Source: Kitasatospora sp. NBC_01287 (GTDB lineage Bacteria > Actinomycetota > Actinomycetes > Streptomycetales > Streptomycetaceae). From it: 64,000 nucleotides of DNA. The translations under genes and the position numbers were made by a program. The notes under the pieces are model-generated. The model did no database searches and was not told where the DNA came from. It saw only the letters and a list, made by a program, of their open reading frames with translations. The stretch lies in NCBI RefSeq assembly GCF_026340565.1, contig NZ_JAPEPB010000001.1, forward strand, positions 1,116,001-1,180,000. Reading direction: 5' to 3'. Positions 1 to 8,305 of this stretch are shown piece after piece. How positions within the stretch are numbered: the first letter of the stretch is position 1; every line of letters begins with the position of its first letter.

Positions 1-428
1 ACAACCGTTCCGCCGAGGACGGTGTAGTTGACCGGGACGACGGTCGGCCCGCCGGACGTGGAAAGCGCCAGGCGGCCGACCCCGTGCGTGCCGAGCCGGT
101 CGCGGCACTGCTCGGGGTCCAGTTTCCACAGTGCCTGGCCGGGTGCCGCGTCACCCTGCCCCGGCGGGCCGTCACCACTGCCTTCCAGCAGCTCCCGTGG
201 CGTCGTCTCCAGAGCTGCCGCCAGTCGGTGCAGGCCGACGCCGTCGAAGTCGCCGCCGAGTTCCTCCAGAAGCTGGAGGTAACGCGGCGCCATGTCGGCC
301 CGTGTCGCCAGTTGCTCGTGGGTGAGTCCGAGTTGCCGGCGGCGCTGCCCCACCCGCAGCGCGAAGCCACTGCGGCTGCCCGTCGGCGAGCCACCGGGCC
401 CGTCGGACGGCGTGGTGTTCTCGCTCAC
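1..428 (-). CDS. HTH / pyridoxamine 5'-phosphate oxidase-fold protein (partial, C-terminus off window)
   Basis: The reading frame runs off the left edge, so only the first ~142 residues are visible. A GTG start at 428 is preceded by GGAGG. Residues ~20-85 form a Cro/Xre-type helix-turn-helix (LGLTHEQLATRA followed by YLQLLEELGGDFD). Residues ~105-142 (LGTHGVGRLALSTSGGPTVVPVNY) match the start of the flavin-binding split barrel of pyridoxamine-oxidase-like proteins. This HTH+PPOX architecture is common in actinobacteria and is usually found with stress genes, as here next to the USP and Rv1733c-like genes. The substrate or ligand is unknown. It is probably a flavin/F420-linked oxidoreductase with a DNA-binding module. 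Confidence 0.8.
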   Translation of the reverse strand, partial: MSENTTPSDGPGGSPTGSRSGFALRVGQRRRQLGLTHEQLATRADMAPRYLQLLEELGGDFDGVGLHRLAAALETTPRELLEGSGDGPPGQGDAAPGQALWKLDPEQCRDRLGTHGVGRLALSTSGGPTVVPVNYTVLGGTV

Positions 429-574
429 GACCGATCACCTCCTCCCACCGAGCATGACACCGGTAGCGCGACGAGGCCGTACGGGGGCAATCGTGACGAA
501 CACCGGCGTCGGCGTGTCCACCGACAGCCGCCGCGGTGGTCCGGCCAACCTCGCCGCGTGCCCGCTGACGGGCC

Positions 575-723
575 GACCTGGCCGCGGAGCGTCTCGGAGT
601 CGTGACCGAGATCGACGTAAAGGCGACGCTTCGCGCCGAACTCGGCGAGGAGAATGGAGGACTACCTGGTCCTCGGCGCCTGCAACCCCACTCGCACGAG
701 GTCGGGGCCCTGAGCGTTCAGCA
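575..723 (+). pseudogene. DUF302 domain gene remnant, frameshifted
   Basis: No intact ORF exists, but conserved DUF302 words appear in order while switching frames. LGVVTEIDVKATLRAELGEE lies at ~590-650, EDYLVLGACNP at ~657-690 in a second frame, and HEVGALSVQ at ~697-723 back in the first. Intact DUF302 proteins carry a TEIDV...ATL stretch followed by a LGACNP stretch. A possible N-terminal scrap (VGVSTD) lies near 505-525. At least two frameshifts make this a decayed gene. DUF302 proteins often accompany stress and anaerobiosis genes. The match is from memory of the family, not a database search. Confidence 0.6.
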
Positions 724-1356
724 CTCGCCGTTCTCCGGGCGGCGGCCGCGCCCGGACCAGAGCGGCTCGACCTGCTCCCAGCCATGCTCCCAGCCGCACT
801 CGGCCCGCCGGTCGAGCACCCGACGGCGTACGGCGTAGCCGGTCCAGACCGCCGCTCCTGTCACGGCCAGGACAACGAGGCCGTCCATTCCGGCAGTCGT
901 CTCCAGCCGGCCGTCGGGTAGCGGCGGCGCGGCCGGATTTCCGCTGTCGTCGACCCAGAGCGGTACACGGACCCCCGGCGCGGTTCCGGCCGGTACGGGG
1001 ACGAAGCCTGTCCGGTGGTCGGACTGCGGGTAGTCCCAGGCCGCCTTCGCCGACGTGGCGGTCGACGCCGGATCGTCGCCGCCCACCGTGGCCAGCGTGG
1101 TGGCGGTCACCTGATGGCGGTGCTGGGCGGTCCGGTGGGCCTGTGCCACCATGCCGTCCATCCGGGTCAGGGCGAGCAGCGTGCTGAAGGCCACGCAGAG
1201 CGCCAAGGTCACCATGATGGTGAGCAGCAGGCGACTGCGCGCCCGGTCGACCGGGCGGCAGAGCGGGCTGTGGTCCTGCCCAACGGCGCGCCACAGCTGA
1301 CGTGCGAGAGGCGTGCGGGAGTAAGGGTGCCGGTGCGAGACAGCTGCGGCGGGCAT
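718..1356 (-). CDS. Rv1733c-like two-TM membrane protein
   Basis: A 212-aa protein. The ATG at 1356 is preceded by GAGGAGG. It has a basic N-terminus, a membrane segment at ~44-64 (LLLTIMVTLALCVAFSTLLAL), an extracytoplasmic stretch of ~95 residues with KAAWDYP and VPLWVDDSGNP motifs, and a second membrane segment at ~158-178. The Arg-rich C-terminus (AVRRRVLDRR) should be cytoplasmic. This layout is typical of the Rv1733c family, named for a DosR-regulated Mycobacterium tuberculosis antigen and common in streptomycete dormancy/stress islands. The function is unknown. The 3' end reaches the DUF302 remnant on the other strand. Confidence 0.8.
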   Translation of the reverse strand: MPAAAVSHRHPYSRTPLARQLWRAVGQDHSPLCRPVDRARSRLLLTIMVTLALCVAFSTLLALTRMDGMVAQAHRTAQHRHQVTATTLATVGGDDPASTATSAKAAWDYPQSDHRTGFVPVPAGTAPGVRVPLWVDDSGNPAAPPLPDGRLETTAGMDGLVVLAVTGAAVWTGYAVRRRVLDRRAECGWEHGWEQVEPLWSGRGRRPENGEC

Positions 1357-1927
1357 GGCGGCGCCTCCTCGGTGCTACGCGGTTCCTGTAGCGCTCACCC
1401 TCAGCTTGTTGCGCCGGCTCGTGCGGTCCATAGGGTCCAGCGGTGCCGAAAGGTGGGCCGGTGGGCCCGACCAGGCCGTGCGTCAGGGGATGTGGCTACC
1501 CGATCGACGGCCCGGGCCGCATCCAACGACTCGGCCGGCCGACCCGTCGCGGTCACCCACTGCGATCAGCCGTCCCTGGTCCGGCCCTCGGAGGCGTCAT
1601 CGCGGTGGCTCGAGCCGAACTCGACGCGCAGCCGATCTCGCCGCTTCCGGCCGCCCAGCCGCGGGGTGTCAGCCCACGCGCACGCGCCTGTTCGTCGAGC
1701 ACGCGGCGCCGGCAGGATGGAGAGCCGTCGGCCGTTTCCGCGTTCCAGGGGCCGCGCTCCGGTCAACCGGTCCGGGGGCGGCTCCCGCAGCGGCCATGGG
1801 AACGCGCGGCTCCGGGGTTCTGCGCTCCAGGGCCGGACGGCTGACCTCCTTCTCGATTCCGCGCGCCTTCGGGCCGCGGTGCGCGCATGGTGGAGGTCGG
1901 AGGTGGGCGAGGTCGGAGGTGGGCGAG
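1357..1927 (+). other. Intergenic stretch, no supported gene
   Basis: 571 bases between the divergent Rv1733c-like and aquaporin genes. ORFs here have no recognisable domain and look like GC-skew artefacts. A 16-bp unit (GAGGTCGGAGGTGGGC) is duplicated at 1893-1908 and 1909-1924, directly before the aquaporin start, so the gene has two consecutive GGAGG ribosome-binding motifs. Confidence 0.6.
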
Positions 1928-2692
1928 ATGGCCGTGGACCGGCAGGCGCGCCGGCGGCGACTGGCCGCCGAGGGCGTGGGTACCTTCTTCCTGGTCCTGG
2001 TCGCCGCCGGCGCGGGCGTGGTCGCCGCCGTCACCGGCGGCACCGTCTCACCGGCGGCGCAGGCCCTCGCGCCCGGCGCCATGGTCCTCGCCCTGATCTA
2101 CACCCTGGGTGTGACCTCCGGTGCCCACCTCAACCCGGCGGTGACCCTGGCGTTCGCGGCCCGCGGCCACTTCCCGTGGCGGCGGGTACCGGCCTACGTC
2201 GGCGCGCAGCTGGCCGGGGCCGTCACGGCAGCAGCGGTACTGCGGGCCATGTTCGGCACCACGGGCCGGTTGGGGGCCAGCCACCCGGGCCCGGGCGTCG
2301 GTACGGGCGCGGCGTTCGGTCTGGAGGTGCTGCTGTCGCTCGGACTGATGACGGTCATCCTCGGCACCTCGAACGGGGCGCGGAACATCGGCCACAACTC
2401 AGCCATCGCCATCGGCGGCTACATCGCGCTGGCGGGGCTGTGGGCCGGTCCCGCCAGCGGTGCGTCGATGAACCCGGCACGCAGCCTGGCACCGGTGCTG
2501 CTCGGCGGACACGGCGGCCCGCTGTGGATCTACCTGCTCGGGCCGCTGATCGGCGCCGGACTCGCGGTTCCGCTCGCCTGGCTGCTGCGCGGCCCGCCCA
2601 GCCCGGCGGGCACCCGGGCCGCGCAGGGTGACGACCGGGGCACCGGGGCCGACGGGACCGGCACGGGCGAACTCGGCAGCAGGGCCACGTGA
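1928..2692 (+). CDS. MIP family aquaporin / glycerol channel
   Basis: A 254-aa membrane channel for water or small solutes. Both NPA half-helix signatures are present, LNPAVT (~61-66) and MNPARS (~181-186), with six hydrophobic segments in the usual 3+3 arrangement. The start chosen is the ATG at 1928, because the family N-terminus (RRLAAEGVGTFFLV) follows directly and two GGAGG motifs precede it. The longer upstream reading frame is non-conserved. The C-terminal ~30 residues (Gly/Thr/Asp rich) look disordered. The channel selectivity residues cannot be read with confidence here, so water versus glycerol is left open. Confidence 0.9.
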   Translation: MAVDRQARRRRLAAEGVGTFFLVLVAAGAGVVAAVTGGTVSPAAQALAPGAMVLALIYTLGVTSGAHLNPAVTLAFAARGHFPWRRVPAYVGAQLAGAVTAAAVLRAMFGTTGRLGASHPGPGVGTGAAFGLEVLLSLGLMTVILGTSNGARNIGHNSAIAIGGYIALAGLWAGPASGASMNPARSLAPVLLGGHGGPLWIYLLGPLIGAGLAVPLAWLLRGPPSPAGTRAAQGDDRGTGADGTGTGELGSRAT

Positions 2693-2725
2693 TCGAGCCA
2701 CCGTTCGCCCCGCGGTCCCGAACCC

Positions 2726-2956
2726 ATGGCCGTTCGTCCACGCACCAGAGCCGGTCCGGCCACGACAACGGGGACGTACGGGCTCACGATTGAAGAGCGG
2801 CCACCAGTATCGGAGACGACCACGGACCACGGAATCAGCGTCCGGCCCGACCGCCCGTTCAGTGACGCGGTCGAGCGGGTGCGCGGCCGCCTGGGCTCGA
2901 CGAGCCGGGCCACCGTCCACCACGCGGCCTGCCCGGTCGCCGTCGTGCCCACCTGA
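2726..2956 (+). pseudogene. Chimeric remnant: DUF302 N-terminus joined to USP C-terminus
   Basis: A 76-aa ORF made of two unrelated ends. Residues ~35-57 (HGISVRPDRPFSDAVERVRG) match the start of DUF302 domains. Residues ~58-76 (GSTSRATVHHAACPVAVVPT) match the final strand and ATP-binding loop end of universal stress proteins; the intact USP just downstream ends in a similar HHVGCPVAVVPSR. No family has this architecture and both halves are truncated, so the simplest reading is an internal deletion that fused a DUF302 gene to a USP gene. It may still be transcribed. Function is unlikely. Confidence 0.65.
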
Positions 2957-3052
2957 CCAGCGCCGACCGGACCGCCGGCCCACGTCGCCCGGCGGCGCGC
3001 ACGATGGCGGAGGGGAACACGCCCGAGGCCGGGGCAGAAGCGGAGGACCACC

Positions 3053-3943
3053 GTGAACAGAATGATCATCGCTGGATTCGACGTGTCGGCCGAGAGCGCG
3101 GCCGCCACCGACTGGGCCGCGGCCGAGGCCTGGCGGCGCGGGTTACCGCTGGAGATCGTCCAGGCCTGGCCCGGCTCACCGGGCAAGTCCCCCGGCACCG
3201 GGGAGGCCGAGGCTTGGGGGCGTCAGCGGCTGGCCGATCAGGCGGACCGGATCCGTACCCGCTTCCCCGACCTCGACGTGCTGGCGACGTACGTTCCGGA
3301 CGACCCGGTGACCGTGCTGGAGGCGGCGGCCGAACGGGCCACGGTGCTGGTGCTCGGCTCCCGAGGCCTCGGCGCGCTTCGCGGTTTCGTGGTCGGCTCG
3401 GTGAGCCAGCAGGTGCTCGGCCATGCCCCCTGCCCGGTCGTCCTGGTGCGGGACGACCCCGCGGCGCCCGCCCGCGACCGCTTGGTCGACGGACCGCCAC
3501 CGACGGCCACCGCGGCGCCAGGAGTCGTCCTGGGACTCGATCTGGATCACCCCTCCGAGCAGGTCCTCGCCTTCGCCTTCGAGGCCGCCGCACTGCGCCG
3601 GGTCCCGCTGACCGCCGTGCACGCCTGGGAACCGCCGCCCGGCAGTGAGTACATGACGTTCGCCGCGATCGCGAGCATGGACGAGGAGCTGGCGGCTGAC
3701 GAACGGCGCCGCCTGGACGGGGCGCTCGCCCCTTGGCGCCAGCGCCATCCGGACCTGCGGGTGGTGACGGAGCTGCTCCGCGGCCATGCCGGGGTCACCC
3801 TGGTGGACGCCGCCGCACACGCCGGGCTGCTGGTCATCGGCGCCCGCCACCGCAGCAGCCCGCTGGGGGCGCACCTGGGGCCGGTGGCCCACGCGGTGAT
3901 CCACCACGTGGGGTGTCCGGTCGCGGTCGTCCCGTCCCGCTGA
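3053..3943 (+). CDS. Tandem-domain universal stress protein
   Basis: 296 aa with two USP domains (~1-140 and ~155-296). The GTG start at 3053 follows GGAGG. The first domain has the ATP-binding signature GSRGLGALRGFVVGSVSQ (G-2X-G-9X-GS). The second has GARHRSSPLGAHLGPVAH, a weaker match lacking the final G-S/T, so nucleotide binding in domain 2 is less sure. Both end in the typical HAPCPVVLV / HHVGCPVAVV strand. USPs of this kind are cytoplasmic and induced by stress and hypoxia. The neighbours (phosphoketolase and DUF302 remnants, Rv1733c-like gene) agree with a dormancy island. Confidence 0.92.
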   Translation: MNRMIIAGFDVSAESAAATDWAAAEAWRRGLPLEIVQAWPGSPGKSPGTGEAEAWGRQRLADQADRIRTRFPDLDVLATYVPDDPVTVLEAAAERATVLVLGSRGLGALRGFVVGSVSQQVLGHAPCPVVLVRDDPAAPARDRLVDGPPPTATAAPGVVLGLDLDHPSEQVLAFAFEAAALRRVPLTAVHAWEPPPGSEYMTFAAIASMDEELAADERRRLDGALAPWRQRHPDLRVVTELLRGHAGVTLVDAAAHAGLLVIGARHRSSPLGAHLGPVAHAVIHHVGCPVAVVPSR

Positions 3944-4170
3944 CCCGCGCCCGGCCAGTGGCCTGTCGGGCGACGCGACTTGGCCCGGGCCGTGCTCGGC
4001 CACCGCCATCCCGGCGCCGACGGCGGGCCGAAGGTGGTGATCAGCACCGGCGTCGACCGGCCTCAACGACCCTGTCCGCGCGCCGTGCCGAAAAGGACGG
4101 TGCAGGACGGAACGAGGCTGCCCCGCAGCCGCCGCACCGAGTCGCCCAGCACCCCGAGGAGACCGCTCCC

Positions 4171-5390
4171 ATGCGCGACACCGACCCGTCGAACGCCGCC
4201 ACGCTGCCACACCGCCACGCCGCCACGCCGCCACGCCGCCACGCCGCCCGATCATGAACTGCGGGAGCTGGACGCCCACTGGCGTGCCGCGAACTACCTG
4301 GCGGCCGGTCAGATCTACCTGCTCGACAACGCGCTACTGCGCGAGCCGTTGACACCGGCGCACATCAAGCCCCGCCTGCTGGGGCACTGGGGCACCTCCC
4401 CCGGGCTCAACCTGGTGCACACCCATCTCAACCGGGTGATCGGGCGGCGCGGGCTGGACGCGATCTGCGTCTGGGGTCCGGGGCACGGCGCCCCGGCGGT
4501 CCTCGCCAACTCGTGGCTGGAGGGCAGCTACACCGACACCTACCCCGACGTCACCCGGGACGGCGACGGCATGGCGAAGCTGTTCCGGCAGCTCTCCTTC
4601 CCCGGAGGTGTCCCCAGCCACGTGGCGCCCGCGACCCCCGGCTCGATCCACGAGGGTGGCGAGCTGGGCTACTCCCTCTCCCACGCCTACGGCGCGGCGC
4701 TCGACAACTCCGGCCTGCTGGTCGCCTGCGTGATCGGCGACGGCGAGGCCGAGACCGGACCACTGGCCGCCTCCTGGCACGGCAACAAGTTCCTGGACCC
4801 GGTGCACGACGGCGCCGTGCTTCCGATCCTGCACCTCAACGGCTACAAGATCGCCAACCCCACGGTCCTCGCCCGACTGCCCGAAGCGGAACTGGACGGC
4901 CTGCTGCGCGGCTACGGCCACGACCCGCTCCACGTCACCGGCGACGACCCACTGACGGTCCACCAGCTGATGGCCGCCGCGATGGACACCGCGATCAACC
5001 GGATCGCGGCCATCCAGCAGGCCGCCCGCGCGGACGGCGCCACCAGCCGCGCGCACTGGCCGATGATCGTGCTGCGCACCCCCAAGGGCTGGACCGGCCC
5101 GGCCGAGGTGGACGGCAAACCGGTGGAGGGCACATGGCGCGCCCACCAGGTGCCGCTCGACCACGTCCGCGACAACCCCGAACACCTCGCCCAGTTGGAG
5201 GCCTGGCTGCGCTCCTACCACCCCGAGGAGCTCTTCGACGAGCATGGGCGCCCGACCCCGCAGGTGCTCGCCTGCATCCCGGACGGCCGGCGGCGGCTGG
5301 GGGCGAACCCGCACGCCAACGGCGGCCTGCTTCTCCGCGCACTGCCGATCCCGCCGCTGGAGCATTACGCCATCCCCCTCCCGACACCCC
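4171..5390 (+). pseudogene. xfp: Phosphoketolase, frameshifted and C-terminally truncated
   Basis: The frame from ~4253 to 5390 encodes the N-terminal half of xylulose-5-P/fructose-6-P phosphoketolase, a TPP enzyme making acetyl-P. Visible motifs include [64 protein letters not shown] and the NPHANGG segment. Two lesions are seen. First, the only good start (ATG 4171, after CCGAGGAG) reads into a stop at ~4255 in another frame; the shift lies in an 8-bp tandem repeat (4213-4248). Second, homology stops near 5390 after ~400 residues, against the usual ~790, so the C-terminal TPP-binding and XFP_C domains are missing. Downstream sequence is unrelated TPR coding. The gene is dead as read. Confidence 0.88.
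4213..4248 (+). repeat. 8-bp tandem repeat at the phosphoketolase 5' end
   Basis: Four exact copies of CGCCACGC (4213-4244) plus a partial fifth, preceded by a degenerate copy. The unit is not a multiple of three, so gain or loss changes frame. By arithmetic from the ATG at 4171, one extra unit would put that start in frame with the phosphoketolase coding sequence. Confidence 0.85.
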
Positions 5391-5400
5391 CCTCCACACT

Positions 5401-5711
5401 CTCAACGCGCTCCACGACCAGTTCCCCGAGGCCAGCCACCGCCTCGCCATCACCGCTGCCAGCCTTGCCAACGAACTTGTGCGACACCACCGTGTCCTTA
5501 CCGCGGCCGACCCCGAGGCCCACCTACCCGGCCTTGCAAACTCCCTCAACAAACTCGCTGTCAGCCTCAGCAGGGTAGGTCGCCAGGAGGAGGGCCTGGC
5601 CGCCAGTCAGGAAGCTGTCGCCATCCGCCGTGTCCTCGCCGAGGCCGACCCCGGCACCCACCTGCCATCTCTCGGCGTGGCCCTCAACAACCTCTCCACC
5701 CCGTCATCCAC
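5401..5711 (+). pseudogene. TPR-protein fragment
   Basis: In a frame different from the phosphoketolase, ~5401-5711 encodes tetratricopeptide-like helices with the streptomycete signature LAxSLNxLAVxLSxVGRxEEGLAA followed by QEAVAIRRVLAEADPGTHL and a second start of the same unit (LGVALNNLS). It is normally part of large TPR/ATPase proteins. Here it has no start, no upstream domains, and loses homology after ~100 residues. It is an isolated scrap abutting the truncated phosphoketolase, probably left by recombination or deletion. Confidence 0.75.
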
Positions 5712-6059
5712 CCATCGGGACGGAGAGCGCAACCCACGTACAGGCAGAGCCGGCGGCACAGCGGGAACGGCTACGGTCGCGCGGCCACGGCGATCGGCGA
5801 GCAGGTCACCCGGGCCGCCGGGGACAACGTCCTGATGCCCAACGTCTTCGGCGGCAACGAGCCCGCGGTGTCCCCCTGCACCGCGACCGACCACCGCGAC
5901 CGGCCACCGCGACCTGGAAGGGGGCCGCTCCCTCGACCCACTCCGGGCGCCGACGCAGAGACCTCGCCCGGCCCGCATGGCAAGCGGACCGCGTCCGGGA
6001 GGGTGACAACCCGTCAGGTCGCGCCGGTCCACCGTCAGCGCACACCCTAGCGTGACGGT
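5712..6059 (+). other. Intergenic / unidentified coding debris
   Basis: 348 bases with no intact gene. One frame at ~5779-5872 reads ATAIGEQVTRAAGDNVLMP and NVFGGNEP, which looks like real protein sequence, but I cannot assign a family. It lacks a start and flanking conserved sequence. The rest is low-complexity (repeated CACCGCGACC near 5880-5920). Confidence 0.4.
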
Positions 6060-7985
6060 ATGGATACAGAATATGCACCCTCCGTAACCGGGGAGCCGGG
6101 CAGGCCAGGCAGACCCGGCCACGCACCGCGGACCGGGCTCTCCGCCGTACTGGTGATGGCACTGGCCATGCTCACCTTCGCCGCCGTCATCTCGCCGGCC
6201 GCCGCCGCGCGGCGCGAGGGCGGCAGCGTGACGGTGAACTTCACCAACAACAGCGACCGCGCCCTGTCGCTCGCGACCTTCACCATGACCAGGGGCTGCC
6301 TGATCGGTAGCCAGCCGAGCGAGATCGCCGCGGGCACCTCCGCCAGCTGGTCGTCCGAGCCCTGCGTCGGCTCGAACGGCAGTGCGGGCAACGCCTCCTT
6401 CCGGGTCGCCGGCGAGAACGTCGGCACGGTGCAGGTGAGCTGGGACAGCCCGACCAGCGGCCCGAACAGCTACTCCCAAACGGCACTGGGCGGCTACGTC
6501 ATCAGCCACAGCGGCGGCGAGGGCTCGAACCCGACCGTCCAGTTCACCTTCGACTGCAACTCGACCACCTGCGACGGGATCCCCGACGACTGGAAGCGCA
6601 ACGGCGTCACCATCCTCCCCGGCGACGGCAGCGGCCCGCAGTTCATCGACCTGCCCAAGATGGGCGCGACCGTGAACAAGCCGGACATCTTCGTCCAACT
6701 CGACTGGATGGCCGACAAGACCCACAGCCACGCACTCGACCCGCAGGCCATCCGCCAGGTGGTCGAGGCGTTCAAGAACTCCCCGTACAACAAGCACTCG
6801 CCGACCACCGGCATCAACCTGCACATCGACGCCGGGCCGAACAGCATCCTCAACTTCGACACCAACGCCACCTGGGGCACGCTCAGCAAGGCGCGGCAGC
6901 TGACCGACACGACCAACCTCGGCACCGTGGACGGCAACGGCAACTACCAGTGGGACGCCTTCAGCAAGATCAAGACGGAGAAGGGCGGCTTCGTCAGCTC
7001 CGGCCGGGTCCCGGTCTTCCACTACGCGATCTCGGCCGACCACCTGTGGCCCGGCTCGACCACCCTCGGCATCGCCGAGCTCCCGGGCAGTGACTTCATC
7101 CTCAGCCTGGGCGCCCTCGCCCCCAACGTCCCCCAGATCGCCGCACAGGCTGTCGACTTCATGCACGAACTGGGCCACAACCTGGACCTGCGGCACGGTG
7201 GTGACGCGGACCTCCCGAACTACAAGCCGCAGTACTTCAGCGTGATGAACTACTCGTACTCCGTCCGGGGCCTGACCGCCGGTACGACCACCGGCATCGC
7301 CGACTACTCCCGCGACGTCCGCAGCCTGAACGAGGTGTTCATCGACGAGGGCAACTACCCGTTCAGCAGCAAGAACTACGACGTCGTCCACTACTGCCAG
7401 AACGACCCGAACGGCCCGTACATCACCACACCGCGGAGCAAAGGCTGGGTGGACTGGAACTGCGACGGCGTCCAGAACCGCGGCGTGGTCACTGCCGACG
7501 TCAACGGTGACGGGCAGAAGACACGGCTCTCCGGCCACGACGACTGGAGCGCCCTGCGACTGCGCGCCGGCGGGATCGGCCTGCTCGGCGCCCGCCTCCT
7601 CCCCGACCTGCCGACCCCGAACAACGAGCCGACCATGGAGCAGGAGGAGGACGTCCTGCCGCTTGACACCACGCCGCCGGCCACCACCGCCACCACCGAC
7701 CCGGCCGGTGGCCGGAAGGACTACTTCACGACGGACGTGACCGTCACCCTCAGCGCCACGGACGACATCTCGGGCGTGAGCCGGACCGAGTACAACCTCG
7801 ACGGCGCCGGCTGGACGGCCTACACCGGCCCGATCACGCTGACCACGGACGGACGGCACGAACTGCTGTACCGCTCGATCGACTTCGCGCAGAACCAGGA
7901 GGCCGACCAGTCCCTGACCCTGCGCATCGACTGCGAGCACGGCCACGAGCACGAGCACGACCACCCGTCGGGCCAGGGCTCGTGA
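6060..7985 (+). CDS. Secreted metzincin-like zinc metalloprotease with toxin-like N-terminal domain
   Basis: 641 aa. A signal peptide with a long basic N-region and hydrophobic core (LSAVLVMALAMLTFAAV) ends near AAAA, residue ~50. Residues ~55-165 (VTVNFTNNSDRALSLATFTM..., SWSSEPC, SWDSP...NSYSQ) resemble aegerolysin/crystal-toxin-like beta-sandwich domains. The catalytic region follows, with HELGHNLDLRH at ~366-376 (HExxHxxxxxH) and a Met-turn-like segment YFSVMNYSY at ~393-401. The usual Gly after the second His is replaced by Asp. Residues ~545-625 (TTPPATTATT..., VTLSATDDISGVSRTEYNLDG) form an Ig-like OmpL47-type domain. The C-terminus is His/Glu rich. The RBS before ATG 6060 is weak. The target is unknown; secretion is inferred. 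Confidence 0.75.
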   Translation: MDTEYAPSVTGEPGRPGRPGHAPRTGLSAVLVMALAMLTFAAVISPAAAARREGGSVTVNFTNNSDRALSLATFTMTRGCLIGSQPSEIAAGTSASWSSEPCVGSNGSAGNASFRVAGENVGTVQVSWDSPTSGPNSYSQTALGGYVISHSGGEGSNPTVQFTFDCNSTTCDGIPDDWKRNGVTILPGDGSGPQFIDLPKMGATVNKPDIFVQLDWMADKTHSHALDPQAIRQVVEAFKNSPYNKHSPTTGINLHIDAGPNSILNFDTNATWGTLSKARQLTDTTNLGTVDGNGNYQWDAFSKIKTEKGGFVSSGRVPVFHYAISADHLWPGSTTLGIAELPGSDFILSLGALAPNVPQIAAQAVDFMHELGHNLDLRHGGDADLPNYKPQYFSVMNYSYSVRGLTAGTTTGIADYSRDVRSLNEVFIDEGNYPFSSKNYDVVHYCQNDPNGPYITTPRSKGWVDWNCDGVQNRGVVTADVNGDGQKTRLSGHDDWSALRLRAGGIGLLGARLLPDLPTPNNEPTMEQEEDVLPLDTTPPATTATTDPAGGRKDYFTTDVTVTLSATDDISGVSRTEYNLDGAGWTAYTGPITLTTDGRHELLYRSIDFAQNQEADQSLTLRIDCEHGHEHEHDHPSGQGS

Positions 7986-8305
7986 GCGTGACGACGGCCA
8001 CCAACGGCTGAACCGCACCGCCCGGATCCGTCCGTCGCCTCGCCCAGCCCCTGCTCCAGCCGCCCTCTCGCGGAACGGAGCGGGGCTCGGCGTGCCCGGG
8101 CGCCCGGGCACTGCCGTGACCGGCCGCCCGCGCTGCTGTCGCGGGGGGACGGTCGCGGACGTGTCGGCGGACGTGTCAGCGGACGTGTCGGTCGATGCCC
8201 GCCGGGTCGCGCTCGCCGTCGTGGCCCTCTTCCGGTGTGGCCGAGCAGCACCTAGCCTTCCCTGCGGCAACGCGTCGTGCGCTGCCATGGGGAGGGAAGA
8301 AACAC
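7986..8305 (+). other. Intergenic region with 12-bp tandem repeat
   Basis: 320 bases without a gene. Three copies of a 12-bp unit (GACGTGTCGGCG and variants) lie at 8158-8193. The end of the region supplies a strong RBS (GGAGGGA at ~8291) for the next gene. Confidence 0.5.

Noticed and set aside
1443..1844. 133-aa plus-strand ORF upstream of the aquaporin
   Set aside because: No RBS, no conserved motif, and all three frames look equally random.
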